A stretch of DNA of 64,000 bases, taken from NCBI GenBank assembly GCA_011800155.1, contig CM022372.1, forward strand, positions 1,860,001 to 1,924,000, written 5' to 3'. Position numbers and translations under genes: made by a program. The DNA comes from Flammulina velutipes (Eukaryota; Basidiomycota; Agaricomycetes; Agaricales; Physalacriaceae). Under the pieces are notes generated by a model, which was not told where the DNA came from, ran no database searches, and was given only the letters and a program-made list of their open reading frames with translations. Positions 47,678 to 59,958 of this stretch are shown piece after piece (position 1 is the stretch's first letter; each line of letters starts with the position of its first letter).

Positions 47678-49053
47678 TTATTCGATCACAGTAGGCTTGA
47701 TCGGTTGAAGCAACGGTTGCTTCGCCAACCTTCCAGCACTCTTCAGAAAAGCATTGTGAGAAGATCCATCCCCCTTGTAATAGGTCAGCGAGAAAACTAC
47801 AGATACACAAATAAATGAGCTAACCAAAGAGCTGGTAGGGAACCCTAGGTCAATTGGATTGGCGTCTTCAATAAACTTGATTTGCTCTTTAGACAATGTA
47901 ATGTCAAGAGCTTCAATGTTGGCCTTGAGATGCTCTATCTTCCGTCCACCGATGATGGGAAAGACATAAGGTGTTTTATGCAGAACATAGGCGATGGCGA
48001 CTGTAACGGGTAAATAAGTTGCGCACCAGCCGACGCCATGGAACAGGACTTACTGGATGTGATACTTTTGGCGCCAACTTCGGCAGCGACCTGCTCCAAT
48101 GCCCTCGACATCTTAAGCTCACTCTCCGTTCTCTCGGTATTCGTGGTCGCCTTCCCTCCGACAACAACTCTCCCGTTGTCGTTTTCTTCCTTTCTTCGGC
48201 GTTCCTCCGCATCCGTCCTGAGCTTCCCGGCAGCAAGGACCTGGAAGGGCGCTAGTGCCACGCCTAGTGACCGCGCCATAGGAATGATGTCTCGTTCGAA
48301 AGAGCGCTCTAGGACGCTCCATCTGCCTTGATAGATGGAGAAGGGCGTTTTTCCGTGGTCGTCTGCATACTGATTTGCCTGGGCGACTACCCAGGCTGGG
48401 GCGTCAGATATGCCGAGGTACAAAACTTTGTGGGACGCAACGAGGTGATGAAGGCTGTCCATGACTTCTTTGACGGAGGTCTCGTAGTCCCACCAATGGA
48501 TGTAGAGGATGTCGATGTAGTCAGTACGGAGTTTCTTGAGGCTGGCTGCCACGCTGAGATGAAGCGACTTGAGGTGATTGCCTGCGTAGTTGATCTTTTG
48601 CTGAGTAGCGTCCGTGCGCTTATAGTTGGTGGAGTACTGGATGAAAGTTGAGAATGTTATGTGTATACGGATGGCGCGTAGATCCCACCTTTGTTGCGAT
48701 TACAAGTTGGTCACGAATCCCGCGATTTTCTGACCATTCACCAATGAACTCTTCGGAGGTCTCATCTTGGCTACAAAATTGATAATTCGTTAGATAAAGA
48801 ATGGATGATGCATCCAAAAACGGACGTACTAGCAATTGGCGGTATCTATAAAGTTACCTCCTAGGTCAAAATAGGCGTCGAGCAGCTTGAAACTCTGTTC
48901 TTTGTTCATGGAGCCGAGGAATTGATCCCATTTGTCGCCGATGCTCATTGCGCCGAGCTGTAAGGGAGACACACGCACGCCAGCTCGAGGAGACAGTACG
49001 CGATACACGCCAAGTTTCGACGCGGGATCTGGAGCAGGTGGAAACATAGACAT
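47678..49053 (-). CDS. Aldo-keto reductase, aryl-alcohol dehydrogenase (AAD) type
   Basis: Multi-exon gene, about 385 residues. The AKR barrel is recognisable: [15 protein letters not shown], the catalytic Asp/Tyr region [11 protein letters not shown], the Lys/His region [15 protein letters not shown], and [15 protein letters not shown], then [15 protein letters not shown] and [13 protein letters not shown]. These match fungal NADPH-dependent aryl-alcohol dehydrogenases involved in lignin-derived aromatic aldehyde metabolism. Start at 49053 ([13 protein letters not shown]); an in-frame ATG at 49071 is also possible. The last intron is 51 nt, a multiple of three, with an unusual ACAAG acceptor; splicing joins FPTSSL to [11 protein letters not shown] and restores the family motif, while read-through would insert 17 odd residues. 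Confidence 0.88.
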
Positions 49054-51248
49054 GGCAGACGGTGATACCACAAATCAAGGGCAATCCTTATCCAAGGTCT
49101 ACTTAATAGTAGTGACTATGCCGCGAGGGGTTGCCGAGATACGCGGAGGTTTGTTTTTCAGTCATCTGTGCTGTTCGTAGTCCGATTACCATCGGAGGGG
49201 CAAGCCTCAGTGTGGCTGTAGGGCTGTGTAAAAAGGAATACACGTGGTGATAGAGAAAGATCTACTCGCCACACATGGTACTACTACAAGACACCCTGGT
49301 TCCCTTTCACTAGCGCGCAATCCAGAATGGTAGGATGTCCAATACGAGACAACCGCTTAGTCGCCAATTGTCATATAGCATTGAAGATGTTGATTAGCAT
49401 TTGCTGCTATGAAGTCCTTCAAGCATGTTCGTTGGGCGTTCAGAGTCTGCCAAAGCTGCGTTATAATTTTAGGTGGTGGGGATAACGATTAACAAGTTCC
49501 GCAAAATATTCACACGATCATTATTATGTATATCAATCGACCCTACGCTGGAATCAAACAATTGTGGGGAATACTTATACATACTGTAGCAATCACAAGA
49601 TCGTGGACATCGTCAAGTCGGCGGTTGCGCTTGAGGCAAAGCGTTAACAAGTTACAAGGTTGGTTAGCCTTTTAAATTTGATTACAGACATACCTACCTC
49701 ACAATCGTCTTGCTCTCGATTTTGACTGACTTAAGAGAATCGGGGGATTGTTCATTGAAGTAGATTTCAAGCGAGTGCCACACCACGAAGGGACCCCTTA
49801 TGTAGCAATACGTAGAATGGCGATTTTTGATGCATGCTGTTTGTTGAGACCAACGCGGTAAAGATAAGATCGCGGGCACGTGCCCGCGAGGCATTCCCTT
49901 CACGCACGATCATCAAGGCTTTCCTCAGTACTTCCACGACGTACTGAGATATATTAATAGCATACTTATCCTTTGTCTAGTTTCCAACACTGTTGTCTTT
50001 GTCTCCGTATTCACCAGACAAACAGGATGGATGTCAGAGGCTGCCGAAAAATCCAGCACTCTGTTCATAATTTACTCCATAATCTGGGCAGTTGAGTAGA
50101 CCAGTGGATGCAAAATGACTCTATACATATGGGCAGTGCCCTCTTTCTTTTGCCATTTTTGGGAGCCACTACTACTACTGAATGCTAGAGCTACAACATA
50201 ACGCTGACAGTATTAGCCCTGTAAATCAGAGTAAAGTCAAGATCGGACAAGGCGTTGACTGTTGCGCACTCATAGCCTAGTGAAGAAGCTAAAAGAGTAG
50301 AATATCCAGCTGCAATATAGTCTTGTAATTAGAGGCTTTTTGCAGGGATATATATTGAGCATCAGTAAAAGATACTATACAAAGTGAAGTGCAAAATGCC
50401 AACACAGCATCCAAGTTCTCAGCCCTTGTGGGGCCGCAAAACTGGGTCAGAGAGGGCGCGCAGTGGATTAAATGTGGCGGTTATGTATGTGGATCTGGTC
50501 AACCACGTTTGAAAGGGGAAAATAGACTCCTTCGTCCACGTACCGGCTCAGAGAGTAGTTGTGCTGTGAGACTAATTGAAGTGTCAGATATTTACTAGCC
50601 TTTTCTTAATGTCGAAAAAGCCCAATATTTATTGGTGCAAAAAGACTCTAATATATCCAAACATTGGATGTGCTTATCCTTGTATTTCTGTCGCATCAAT
50701 TTGTATGATATCTTTGGCGTGGCTATTTTCATGGACAAACGAGCGAGCAGGTCTGATTGTATTATCAAAGTGGCGCGTCGGGCTGAACGTTGAGGGCTCG
50801 TTCCTCCAAACTCCGTGCCATCTTGCGTTGGGGCGCTTGTTGGTATGTAACCTGATGCTATGCAACGCCCGGCTGCTACATTACCCTACTACATATAGCT
50901 TCTCGTTGAACGATGTCAATGACGCCGGCTTGTTGTAGAGCTTACTCATTGGCTTCCGAATGAGATGAACTCGGGCGGCCAAGATCTAGCTCCTCTAGCT
51001 CTATAGTTCTCTGTACTACCAGCACAAAAAAGAAATAAGAGACGCACCAAGTTCAATCCTCGGAATGACTCCGTAATGTAGTCAGGTTGACCGTTGGACA
51101 CTTCGGAAATGTCCCAAAATAGCTCACAACGCGGCGCGGGTCACCGGCAAAGCATGCCGGGACCTGAGCCCTTGTCAAAATGACCTCGAGAATGGACAAG
51201 AAATTTCATTTCCCACTACATAACAACGCTCTTTGACTTTCTTTCACC
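49054..51248. other. 2.2-kb gene-poor region
   Basis: AT-rich sequence with only short, unsupported ORFs (for example 50389-50598 and 50576-50938). It contains a perfect 20-bp palindrome at 49870-49889. No transposase, reverse transcriptase, terminal repeat or RNA gene was recognised, although degenerate transposon sequence cannot be excluded. The proximal ends hold the promoters of the AAD gene and the SKN1-like gene. Confidence 0.45.
49870..49889. repeat. Perfect 20-bp GC-rich palindrome with central CACGTG
   Basis: TCGCGGGCAC is followed directly by its reverse complement, with no spacer. The centre is CACGTG, the E-box recognised by bHLH factors; the arms are almost pure G/C in otherwise AT-rich surroundings. 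Confidence 0.9.
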
Positions 51249-53547
51249 ATGTCCTCCTTCATTTCGTCGAGTCCGTCTGCGCACTCGTCGAGGACAAACC
51301 TTCTCCCTGATTCCAAGGTTGACTCGCGAGGTAGCCGGACAGCGAGTTCCATTTCGGACAAGGTGGGTTTTTATTTCGCGTCTCTTCGCGCTATCCAATA
51401 TAACTTACTACTATAGTTCTCTCTTTCCGCTGATCCTGCTTCATGGGGCGCCAGTCTTCACGTAGAGGACAAGGAACCTGACGACTACCTTCACAATCCA
51501 GACCCTCGGCGCGATAAGGAGTACGATGCTGGAGGCTCTATTTTCACGCTTAGAGGTCTCGCAAACCTTGGCTGTATATCTATTCTTTGTGCTGGACTTA
51601 TTGGCTTATTGTGCGTATCATTCTACCGACCAATTCAACGTAAGACTAAAGTTCAACAGTGGCGGCTATCCCATAATATCGTACTTCACATCAGACGCAA
51701 TGTCATCTAATGGTGGATTCAATCTGGGTGGTATCAACGGCACGGGACAGGTACTCCTTTGTTGTCTCCATACTTCTGCGTCGCCTATCTAACAGTATGT
51801 TATCATTTTGTAGGTTCCCAGCATGGGCAACTGGGGCTTAATAGATCAGGACACTCCAACAGAAGCATATACACGGACATCATATGAGAGCGGAGACGAA
51901 ATGCTGCTCGTCTTCAGTGACGAGTTCAACGAAGATGGCCGGACTTTCTATCCCGGAGAAGATCCTTATTGGGAGGCTGTCGATCTGCATTACTGGGTCG
52001 TAAGTCTCTTTTGTTTCCCTCCGGTTTCTTGTATCCGATGACATTGTGTTGTAGACTAACAATTTGGAATGGTATGATCCAATCGCTATCACGACGGAGG
52101 GAGGTGCGCTCAGAATCAGACTGGAGGACATCCCGACTCGTGGAATGGACTATAGGGGCGGCATGATGACCTCTTGGAATAAATTCTGCTTTACTGGCGG
52201 CCTTGTTGAGGTCTCCGTTACTCTCCCCGGTGCGAACAACATTGCTGGCCTGTGGCCCGCCGTGTGGGCGTTGGGTAATCTTGGTCGCGCTGCTTACGGT
52301 GCCACACTGGAAGGCATGGTCAGTCCATGTTTGTGATGCGTTTGCGTGACCTCAACGTTGAAACCCCCCGCTAGTGGCCCTATACCTACGATTCATGCGA
52401 TGTGGGTACCGTTGGAAATCAGACTCTGAACGGTCAACCAGAGCTTGCTACTGTTGATGGGGATTCTGGTCAGAATGGTGCATTGTCATTCCTTCCTGGT
52501 CAAAGGCTCTCTCGTTGCACTTGTCCCGGCGAATCTCATCCGGGACCTATGCATGCCGATGGGACTTACGTTGGTCGATCCGCTCCCGAAATCGATATCT
52601 TTGAAGCCCAGGTAGCGAATGGGGTGGGTGATGTCTCGCAGTCTGGTCAATGGGCGGTATGTTCTTTTAGTCGCTCTGGTGCGCGCACTGATCACGTATA
52701 TAGCCATTCAACTATGCCTATGAATGGCACAACACGTCCGACAATTACGTTATCTACGACGAAGAGGCTACTCATCTGAACACGTACAAGGGTGGTGTTT
52801 TCCAGCAGGCAACATCTGCGGTTTCAAAAACTAGTATGTCCAGGACTAAGTCACTCTTAGGTATGCTAATGGCGCTTTCAAGACCAGGACTGCTACGAGC
52901 TTGAAACTGGTTGCTTTTCTACTTATGGATTTGAATATAAGCCTGGTATGTACTCACATCTAATCCTACTAATACTCGTGCTGTCAACTAATGTCTTGCC
53001 CAGGTTATGACGACGCTGTAGGTGTTCCCGTGGGTCTTATCACCCCCTTCTGAACTTTGGCGTAGTACCTCCTCTGGATTAGCGACAACAAGCCTACCTG
53101 GTTACAACGTGCCACTGGCATGGAAGCAGATCCACGAGTAGAAATCTCTGCACGTCCCGTTCCCCAAGAGCCCATGGTATGTTATTGAATCACCTTTCAT
53201 TTGTACACGAATACTTAACTCGGCTCGTGTAGTACCTCCTCGCCAACTTGGGTATGTCTAACAACTTCGGTTTCGTCGATCTGGAGAACATCATCTTCCC
53301 GGCAACGATGTCGATCGATTGGATTCGGGTGTATCAAAAGAAAGGCGAAATTAACATCGGATGCGACCCCGCTTCCTTCCCTACTCAAGCATATATCAAT
53401 GAGTAGGTTTTTTCTTCTGATCAGCTTTGACGTGTCTAATAATTATATTTTAGGTACATCGAGGCATATACAAATCCCAATCTTACGACTTGGGAGGATG
53501 ATTACAAGCAGCCTATGCCGAAAAATAGCTTCTTGGGGCAATGCTAG
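51249..53547 (+). CDS. SKN1/KRE6-type beta-1,6-glucan synthesis protein (GH16)
   Basis: Many short exons, about 590 residues. A Ser-rich cytosolic N-terminus ([15 protein letters not shown]) precedes a type II membrane anchor ([18 protein letters not shown]), then a lumenal GH16 domain: [51 protein letters not shown], the catalytic motif [11 protein letters not shown] and [12 protein letters not shown]. This matches fungal Kre6/Skn1, required for beta-1,6-glucan. Introns are reconstructed from family alignment; for example the segment at about 53017-53067 is spliced to join GYDDA to [10 protein letters not shown]. The protein ends KNSFLGQC at TAG 53545-53547. Confidence 0.92.
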
Positions 53548-53870
53548 AGAATTCCCTACGTGGTTTTTGGACGTGTCATCTTGACGTATACCCATAGACG
53601 TCCCATTGTATAAGATGTTTTTCGAATGCTGTGTGATCTTTCATCGAGTGTATGTGCATGTCTTTTCGGGACTTGGACTACAACAGGAAAGATCCATAAT
53701 TGGTCAGCCTCTGAGTTTTCTGGGATTGATAATCGAGGGATTACAAGTTCGCATGATCCTGACACCGATCCTTGATAATCATGATATTGATACCAAACAA
53801 ATACTTTTACCGTCTAGGCTTTGACCTCTGATTGTCTGACCTACCACCACCATCTGCTCCTGCCCTAGGC
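53548..53870. other. Intergenic spacer upstream of tandem copy A
   Basis: About 320 bp with no confident gene. The last 60 bp resemble the sequence upstream of tandem copy B (CTACC..CTGGCTC..TGC..TAGGCATGCT), so it may hold a diverged upstream exon or shared promoter. Confidence 0.4.
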
Positions 53871-54687
53871 ATGCTGGGTCAGTCGCAGATTGTTCGCTAT
53901 TTCGACCTTTGCAACGACGACAAGTCTATCAATGAAGTCCTCAGCATCTACATAATGTGGTGTGTTTCCTGCAAGTTTAGATGACCTTCCCGCTTATAAT
54001 CCCGATTGACCAATGTCAGCAAATTTTTGAACGGATCGGACTGCGCCCAGGTTCTGCGCAAGATTCATTATCTGGTGTGCTTCCTGAGAGTTACGTGAGG
54101 ATTTTTCTCCTATCTAGACGCAAACGCACGTACTAACGTTGAAATCAGTGGTCGAAGTCATATTTTGCGTATCGGAGATAATTCGTTCAAAGTTCTCAGC
54201 TTCGAAGTGGCATTAGGTGGTGGAAGGATAGGGAAGACTCCAGGTATTCACCGACTCATTGAACACTGCATGTCTCAATGCTAACAGGTTTTTACAAGCG
54301 GCGACGAAGCCTGGCCTCGAGTTGTCCAACATTTTTCGTCGGAAAGCCTGCAAGAAGAATTGCCCCGTGATCACAGATAGAACCTACGGCGGCCCCGGAA
54401 CCATCCCTTCGTTCTTATCTGAGCAGCAGCTTGCACATTTGCGCACCTTGATGGATGCTAATACGCATCGCCCGGCTTGGATGGAGCAGTACTTCTCTGC
54501 GCGGTGTGGTGTTCTTGATGCTATCGCGTTCAATCTGCCGGACTATGATAGTCGGAGAGATACTCTGCCGGTGTATCTAAGTCAGGATATCATGGAGGGT
54601 TTGGAGTCTGTGGGAAGGGTTCTTCATGAGTCGCAATTTGACCAAGAGGTTGATAACGGAGAAGTCCTGTCTGTAGAGCAATTTTAA
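53871..54687 (+). CDS. Unknown protein, tandem copy A
   Basis: Four exons joined at conserved sites: MLGQSQIVRYFDLCNDD..IM|CKFLNGSDCAQVLRKIHYL; VT|GRSHILRIGDNSFKVLSFEVA; GKTP|AATKPGLELSNIF. The last exon includes TDRTYGGPGTIPSFLSEQQ and WMEQYFSARCGVLDAIAFNL and ends in an acidic tail (DQEVDNGEVLSVEQF). No known domain was recognised; it is probably soluble. The splice sites used here are identical in position and phase to those of copy B, which supports the model. The ATG at 53871 follows a CCTAG acceptor-like motif, so an upstream exon may be missing. Confidence 0.62.
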
Positions 54688-55280
54688 TGAAACGGGATCT
54701 GGGCATGTGTGCAGTTCTAGAGATGATTAATTATGCCACAGCTTTACAGGGTTGTTGACTTTCGGCTTTCGTTTAATCGCGCCACTTTCTGGGTCGGCAA
54801 AAGAGCAGCCATTTCATCTAAATAGACCACATCCTCCGCGATCTGAGATCTAAGAACGTATAGGGTTCGACCTCGGCAGACCAAAGGTCCGAGCTGCTGC
54901 AAACTAGTTGATTGCTACTAGTAGATACCCTCGGCTGTACATCCGGCGGCTGGCATTTCTTGATTCTTTCTGTGGTTTTAACACGACCTTATAGAGTCAC
55001 AAGGCTTGAGACATTGTCTTCTATTCTGATGATTGGTTCTTGAAATAAGGACTCGGAGTAAAGGACTCACATTTAGGTATGTCGGATGTATCTATTCAAG
55101 AAACTAGCGCAAATGATTCCCACGATGATCGTCGATCTTCCTAAGTTGTTTGAGCCTTTCCTCTAGCTGGTGGAGAGATGCCACTGGTTAAAACGACCGA
55201 GTGTCAACTGATATGCTCTAGCCTCGTACCGTCACAGAATCCACTACCGTCCCCGCTGGCTCTTGCAAACGTTTGTAGGC
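54688..55280. other. Spacer between tandem copies
   Basis: About 590 bp. It may include a first exon of copy B (an ATG at about 55080 opens MSDVSIQETSANDSHDD) but this is not proven. No other feature was seen. Confidence 0.4.
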
Positions 55281-56002
55281 ATGCTAAGCCAGTCTCAAAT
55301 TGCTCGTTATTTCGACCTATGCAACGACGACAACTCCATCTATGAAGTGCTTAGTATCTACGTGCTGTGGTGCGTTTCCATGTTTTGGTCTGCGCGGTTC
55401 GCAGTGGCGTTTAAACAACGGGGACAGTAAATTTCTGAATGGACCGGACTGCTCCCATGTTCTGCGCAAGATTCATTATCTTGCGTGTTTCCTGAGAGTT
55501 ACGTGAGAGTTATTCTCCTCTACTCAGCGAGGTATACACTGAAGCTGGAGCTAGTGGTCGAAGTCATATCTTGCGCATCGGGGAGAATGCATTCAAAGCA
55601 ATCAGTTTCGAGGTCGCACGAGGAGGCGAGAGGATTGGGCAAACTCCAGGTATTTGTCATGGCAGCCCTATAGCTCGACCTCTCACTAAAGGCCCCCAAG
55701 CGGCGACAAAGCCTGGCATCGAGCTATCTAATATCATGCGTCGGAAGGCTAGCAGCAAGAACTATCCCGTGATGACCGACAGGACTTACGGTGGTCCAGG
55801 GACTATCCCGTCGTTCCTGTCTGATCAGCAGCTAGCACACCTGCGAGCCTTGACGGATAACACCCATCGTCCAGCGTGGATGGAGCGGTATTTCTCTGCC
55901 CGGTGTGGTGTTCTCGATGCTATTGCTTTTAGTATGCCGGAATACGATAGTCGTAGGGATACCCTGCCTGTATATGTCAGTGAGGACGATTTGCGTGTGT
56001 AG
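55281..56002 (+). CDS. Unknown protein, tandem copy B (shortened C-terminus)
   Basis: A paralogue of copy A with the same four-exon plan: MLSQSQIARYFDLCNDDNS, CKFLNGPDCSHVLRKIHYL, GRSHILRIGENAFKAISFEVA, AATKPGIELSNIMRRKASSK, TDRTYGGPGTIPSFLSDQQ and YFSARCGVLDAIAFSM. It ends VYVSEDDLRV about 30 residues earlier than copy A because of a stop at 56000-56002. No frameshift was found in the reconstructed exons, so it may still be expressed. Function unknown. Confidence 0.6.
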
Positions 56003-56252
56003 GTGTCAAGAAACGGATTGATTTTAACCATGTAATAGCAATGCGATAAGTATCAGTCAGACGCAGCGTATTGTTGAGTTGCTTCTATGCTTGTAAGAAG
56101 GAAGAGAACGCCGGGCCGGATGCCGAGGAGGACCACGAGAGCGCGTTGTGTTGGCGTGTTTGGTGGGTGTTGTGGTTTCGTCCATCAGGCCAACGTTTCC
56201 ATCTCCCTGCTGCCAGCATTGCGCTGTATGGTCCCATCTGTCGCCTGCCACC

Positions 56253-59200
56253 ATGGACGCTGCTCAAGACGCTGTTAACGACATATTCTCGCTGTCCGAC
56301 GACGTGCTCGCTGACAAGCTCACGTTTATCGAAGAGGTGCGTCGTCTTCGCGTCCTGCTCAGCTTTATTGCTTAGAATATGCCTCTATAGATTGGAAATG
56401 GCAACTGGGGTAGTGTATGGAGATGCAAGCCCAAGGCTGACCCAACAGCCGCAACAGCGGAAGACTTTGACAAGGTCCTCCGCCCCCACATAGCGGTCAA
56501 GGTCGTCCACCGCGAAAGCAAGAGCAAGACGAGCGTTGCACGCGTCAAATCATTGTCAGTTTACTTTCGTTCTCCCTGGGCGCTTCTCATGTCGTTGAAC
56601 TGTAGATGGAACGAAATGAAGATCATTCGTACGTTCAAGAACGACCCGCATCCATCCATCATACCTTTCTATTCTTTCATCATCACTCCGTCGTTCGCGT
56701 TGATCACGATGTGAGTACAACTTCAGACTGGCAGCTAGCAGTATACTCAGACCATGGCAGGGCATTACTACCCACTCTCGTCCCAGTGGAGGTGGAAGAG
56801 TCCGCAGCGCGGGGCTGGTTCCGCTATTTGCTCTCAGGCGTAGAGTTCCTTCACAAACGCGGCATAGTCCACAATGATATCAAGTTCGTAGCTCGTGTTC
56901 CGCGTACCTTTGTGCCTAACATCTAACCACTGTTTCATCCAGACCCGCTAACATTTTGATTTCCGAAAAGAACATTCCTGTACTTGTCGACTTTGGCTTT
57001 GCCGAAAAATACGACCTATCCTCGGATACCGCATTCCATAGCAAAGTGGCCTATGGCACTCCGGAGGTGAGTTGTCTAGCGTGTTAGATCAGGTGACCTT
57101 GTTGATGTTTCTCCCCAAGTATTTATCGCCTGAGCGTGCGCGCGAGATGCCTCATGATACGCGAAAATCTGATGTGTGGTCCCTTGGGGTCACCTTCTTT
57201 GAAATTCTAGCTGGTCGTACACCCTTTGAAAAATCGGATCAAGAGCAATTCACAACTAAAGAGGATCTTGAGGAGTACTGGGCGAGAACTGTGAGTCAAG
57301 CGATGAGTTTTACAAAAATCGCTAACATATTTCTCCAGCTACGGGGGCAGTGGATTGGCAACTGGAAAATGTCGAGAGGGATGGAGAAACTACTTCGAAG
57401 GATGATAGCTCCCAATGCCGACCTGCGATGCACAATATCCCATGCTATGAAGGATGCATACTGGACTGCAGTGCGAGAGACGGAATCACAACATAGTAAG
57501 TCGCTCCATGTCGTCTTGTTTCAGTAGTTTACTTGGTTCATAGGGAGATCAGCGAGTCATACGTCCACTATTGTTTTCGAGAAGGACCTTTCCAAGCTTA
57601 TTGACTACGCATCTACTCCAACACGTCCGCGCAGCGTGCGAGGCAAGGAGAACGTAAATACCCCTCCTGGGCTATTCTCTCCCAAGACGAGGCACGATGA
57701 TCCTCTTGGACACCATTTTATTGGTCGGTCCAAATCACAGCCCAAGCTTGAGGCACCCAAAGGTGAGCATATTTGTTTTCAAGCTTTACCTGGCTGACAT
57801 GAAACCCCAGCGCCCGAAGTTCACCCTAGAAAACGTATCCCTGCACCACCGTTGTCCGATTTGTCACCCATTAAAGCGTCTCCTCCGGTATCTCCAGCAG
57901 CAACCCCCATCGCAAAGACTGCTCTACATGCAAGGACAAACGTTAAGAATCGTCAACCTCTAGGCGCTCAAACTCGGAACAATCTTCCCGCACGACGCGG
58001 AATCGCTAAAGATATGCATTCGAAGAAGGACAGGACCGCACACGCACCAACTAGCCCTTCTAAGGACGAGAAGGAGAATCACGTCAATCAGCGAGTCAAG
58101 GATTGGGAAAAACTGAGGGAGATATCGAGAATGGATGATACTGAGGATGAGACAGATCTGGGTGAAGATGCTGGACGTGCCTCTTCATCGTCATCTCCAG
58201 AGGACGATGATTCGGACACTGAGGAGGGTGTCGAGGACCGCAGAGATCATGCTCTACCACCTGTGCCCGTGCAATCTATGCTACCTGAAACTCCTGGCCG
58301 TACCACACCTGCGTACATACCTGGTGAGTCAACTTTCTCCATCGTCTAGGAGTTGTTCTCATCGTCTGTAGCCCTTCCTACATTTTCACCCATTACGCTT
58401 AGGAAACAACCATCCTCCCAAGAGTTTGGCAAGGCTTCAGCGACGGGTAAGATTCCCCTCCTTGAATAGTATTGAAACAGTTCTGAACTCGGACTAGGTG
58501 GCCCTTCTTCATTCTCACCTCGCTCCATGTCAAAGAGGTCGTCGGCGTCGGGCCTGAATGGCCTCAAGCAAGGGATCAAACAGTCCATAGGTTCGTTCAC
58601 TGTTCACACTTTTCCCTCCGTCGCTTATATCCCATGTCGCCAGACAAGACTTTGCAGTTGTATAAATCCTCGCTGCAAGGACACAAGAAGGCTCACAGCT
58701 TATCTGTCGACCTCAACGATGCCTCTCAGGCCGTTGACCCATGGATGGGAAATCCGTCTTACCTTAACGCTTCGACCCCAGCTTTGGGTGAAGCTCCACG
58801 GGACCCACAGGCTGCTGATCGGATTTCCTTATGGATGAAGAATGTAGAAAGTGCGTCGGTTCACGAAGACGACTCGACTACCATTTACTGATTGTTTTTA
58901 CAGAAGTCGTTGATGACGCCCGACAAGGATTTGCTCCGTCTCCACCTCCAGTTGAAGAAGTCGAGAATCCCCCACTATCACCACCCGCCCGACTTTCTTC
59001 TTCGCAAAGGAGCAGGAGCTACCGTTCGTCGCGACTACCACGTCGCTTGCTTGCTGCTAATCAGATTTTCGGGGATGATACAGAGCGAGGCTTGTCACCC
59101 AATTCATCGCATGTAACGTCGTGCTTGGAGACGGGCGCGGCTACTTCTCGACAACATTCTTCTTCTAGGACGTCTCTTACCGACGAGAGAAGGGAGTCTT

Positions 59201-59958
59201 TGTCGACTGGTTCAAAGGATGTCTCTTCGAAGCGTACTGAAAAGAGCCGGTCGCGTGCCGATGTACTTGGTATGCGAATTAGTCCCGATATCGCTGCGAA
59301 GAGATGTGAGGCACTTTGTCTTTTATGTTCGTATAGAGAAACTGACACTTCTATAGCTGGTTCCTCCAAGATGTCTTCTCCAAAACCATCTCCACCTCTG
59401 GACCGACGAATGTTTATTGCTACACCTCAACGATCGGACGAATCTATCCGCGGCGGGGCCATTACACCGATGAGCAAGTCTTTTGACGAGCTAACATCAT
59501 CCCCTCTACACGTAGAGCCCTATCCTCAACGACAACTGAAAGGGAACATCCCACTTCCGGACACTCCGAACCAACGGCGACTGGAAGGCGTCTATGATCG
59601 TTTCCTCATGGCTACCTCTGGCGTTAAGCGCCTGGGGAAAGGCTACCAGTCCGAAAACACTGGGCCGGTGTACCACACGGTACAAGGCCATGGGATGGAG
59701 CGCAAAAAATCTGCGTTCGCGTCGATGCGCAGGTCTCAATTGCCACCACCCGTTTCTAGTGATGACCCACCGCCGAAGGGCGCCATGTCTGTCGATGAAT
59801 TGGGTATGATGACCTATAGTGGTGCGCCACCTTCGACGACTTCGTCGGGCAAGGATGATAGCAATGCGACTGTTGCCCGAATGCGACGTGCGATCAAGGC
59901 AATAGTGCCAGGTCGGACAGTTGTCTCCCGGAGAATGTCTTCACGCGTTCCTGCTTGA
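56253..59958 (+). CDS. Serine/threonine protein kinase with long disordered C-terminus
   Basis: Many exons, about 1,040 residues. Kinase domain at about residues 20-330: G-loop GNGNWGSVW, AVKVVH (ATP lysine), LWNEMKIIRTF (C-helix Glu), hinge FALITMALL (after splicing at 56712/56760), catalytic loop HNDIKPANIL, DFGFAEK, GTPEYLSPE and SDVWSLGVTFFEI. The HRD Arg is Asn, which occurs in some active kinases. The C-terminal 700 residues are Ser/Pro-rich and charged, with many SP/TP sites (TPTRPRS, KASPPVSPAATPI), basic KEN-like and lysine-rich patches and an RRL-type segment. It has no signal peptide. Function unknown; architecture suggests a cytosolic or bud-neck regulatory kinase, but this is inference. 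Confidence 0.85.

Noticed and set aside
50389..50938. Short ORFs in the AT-rich gap
   Set aside because: No homologous-looking motifs, start context or introns; composition matches intergenic sequence.
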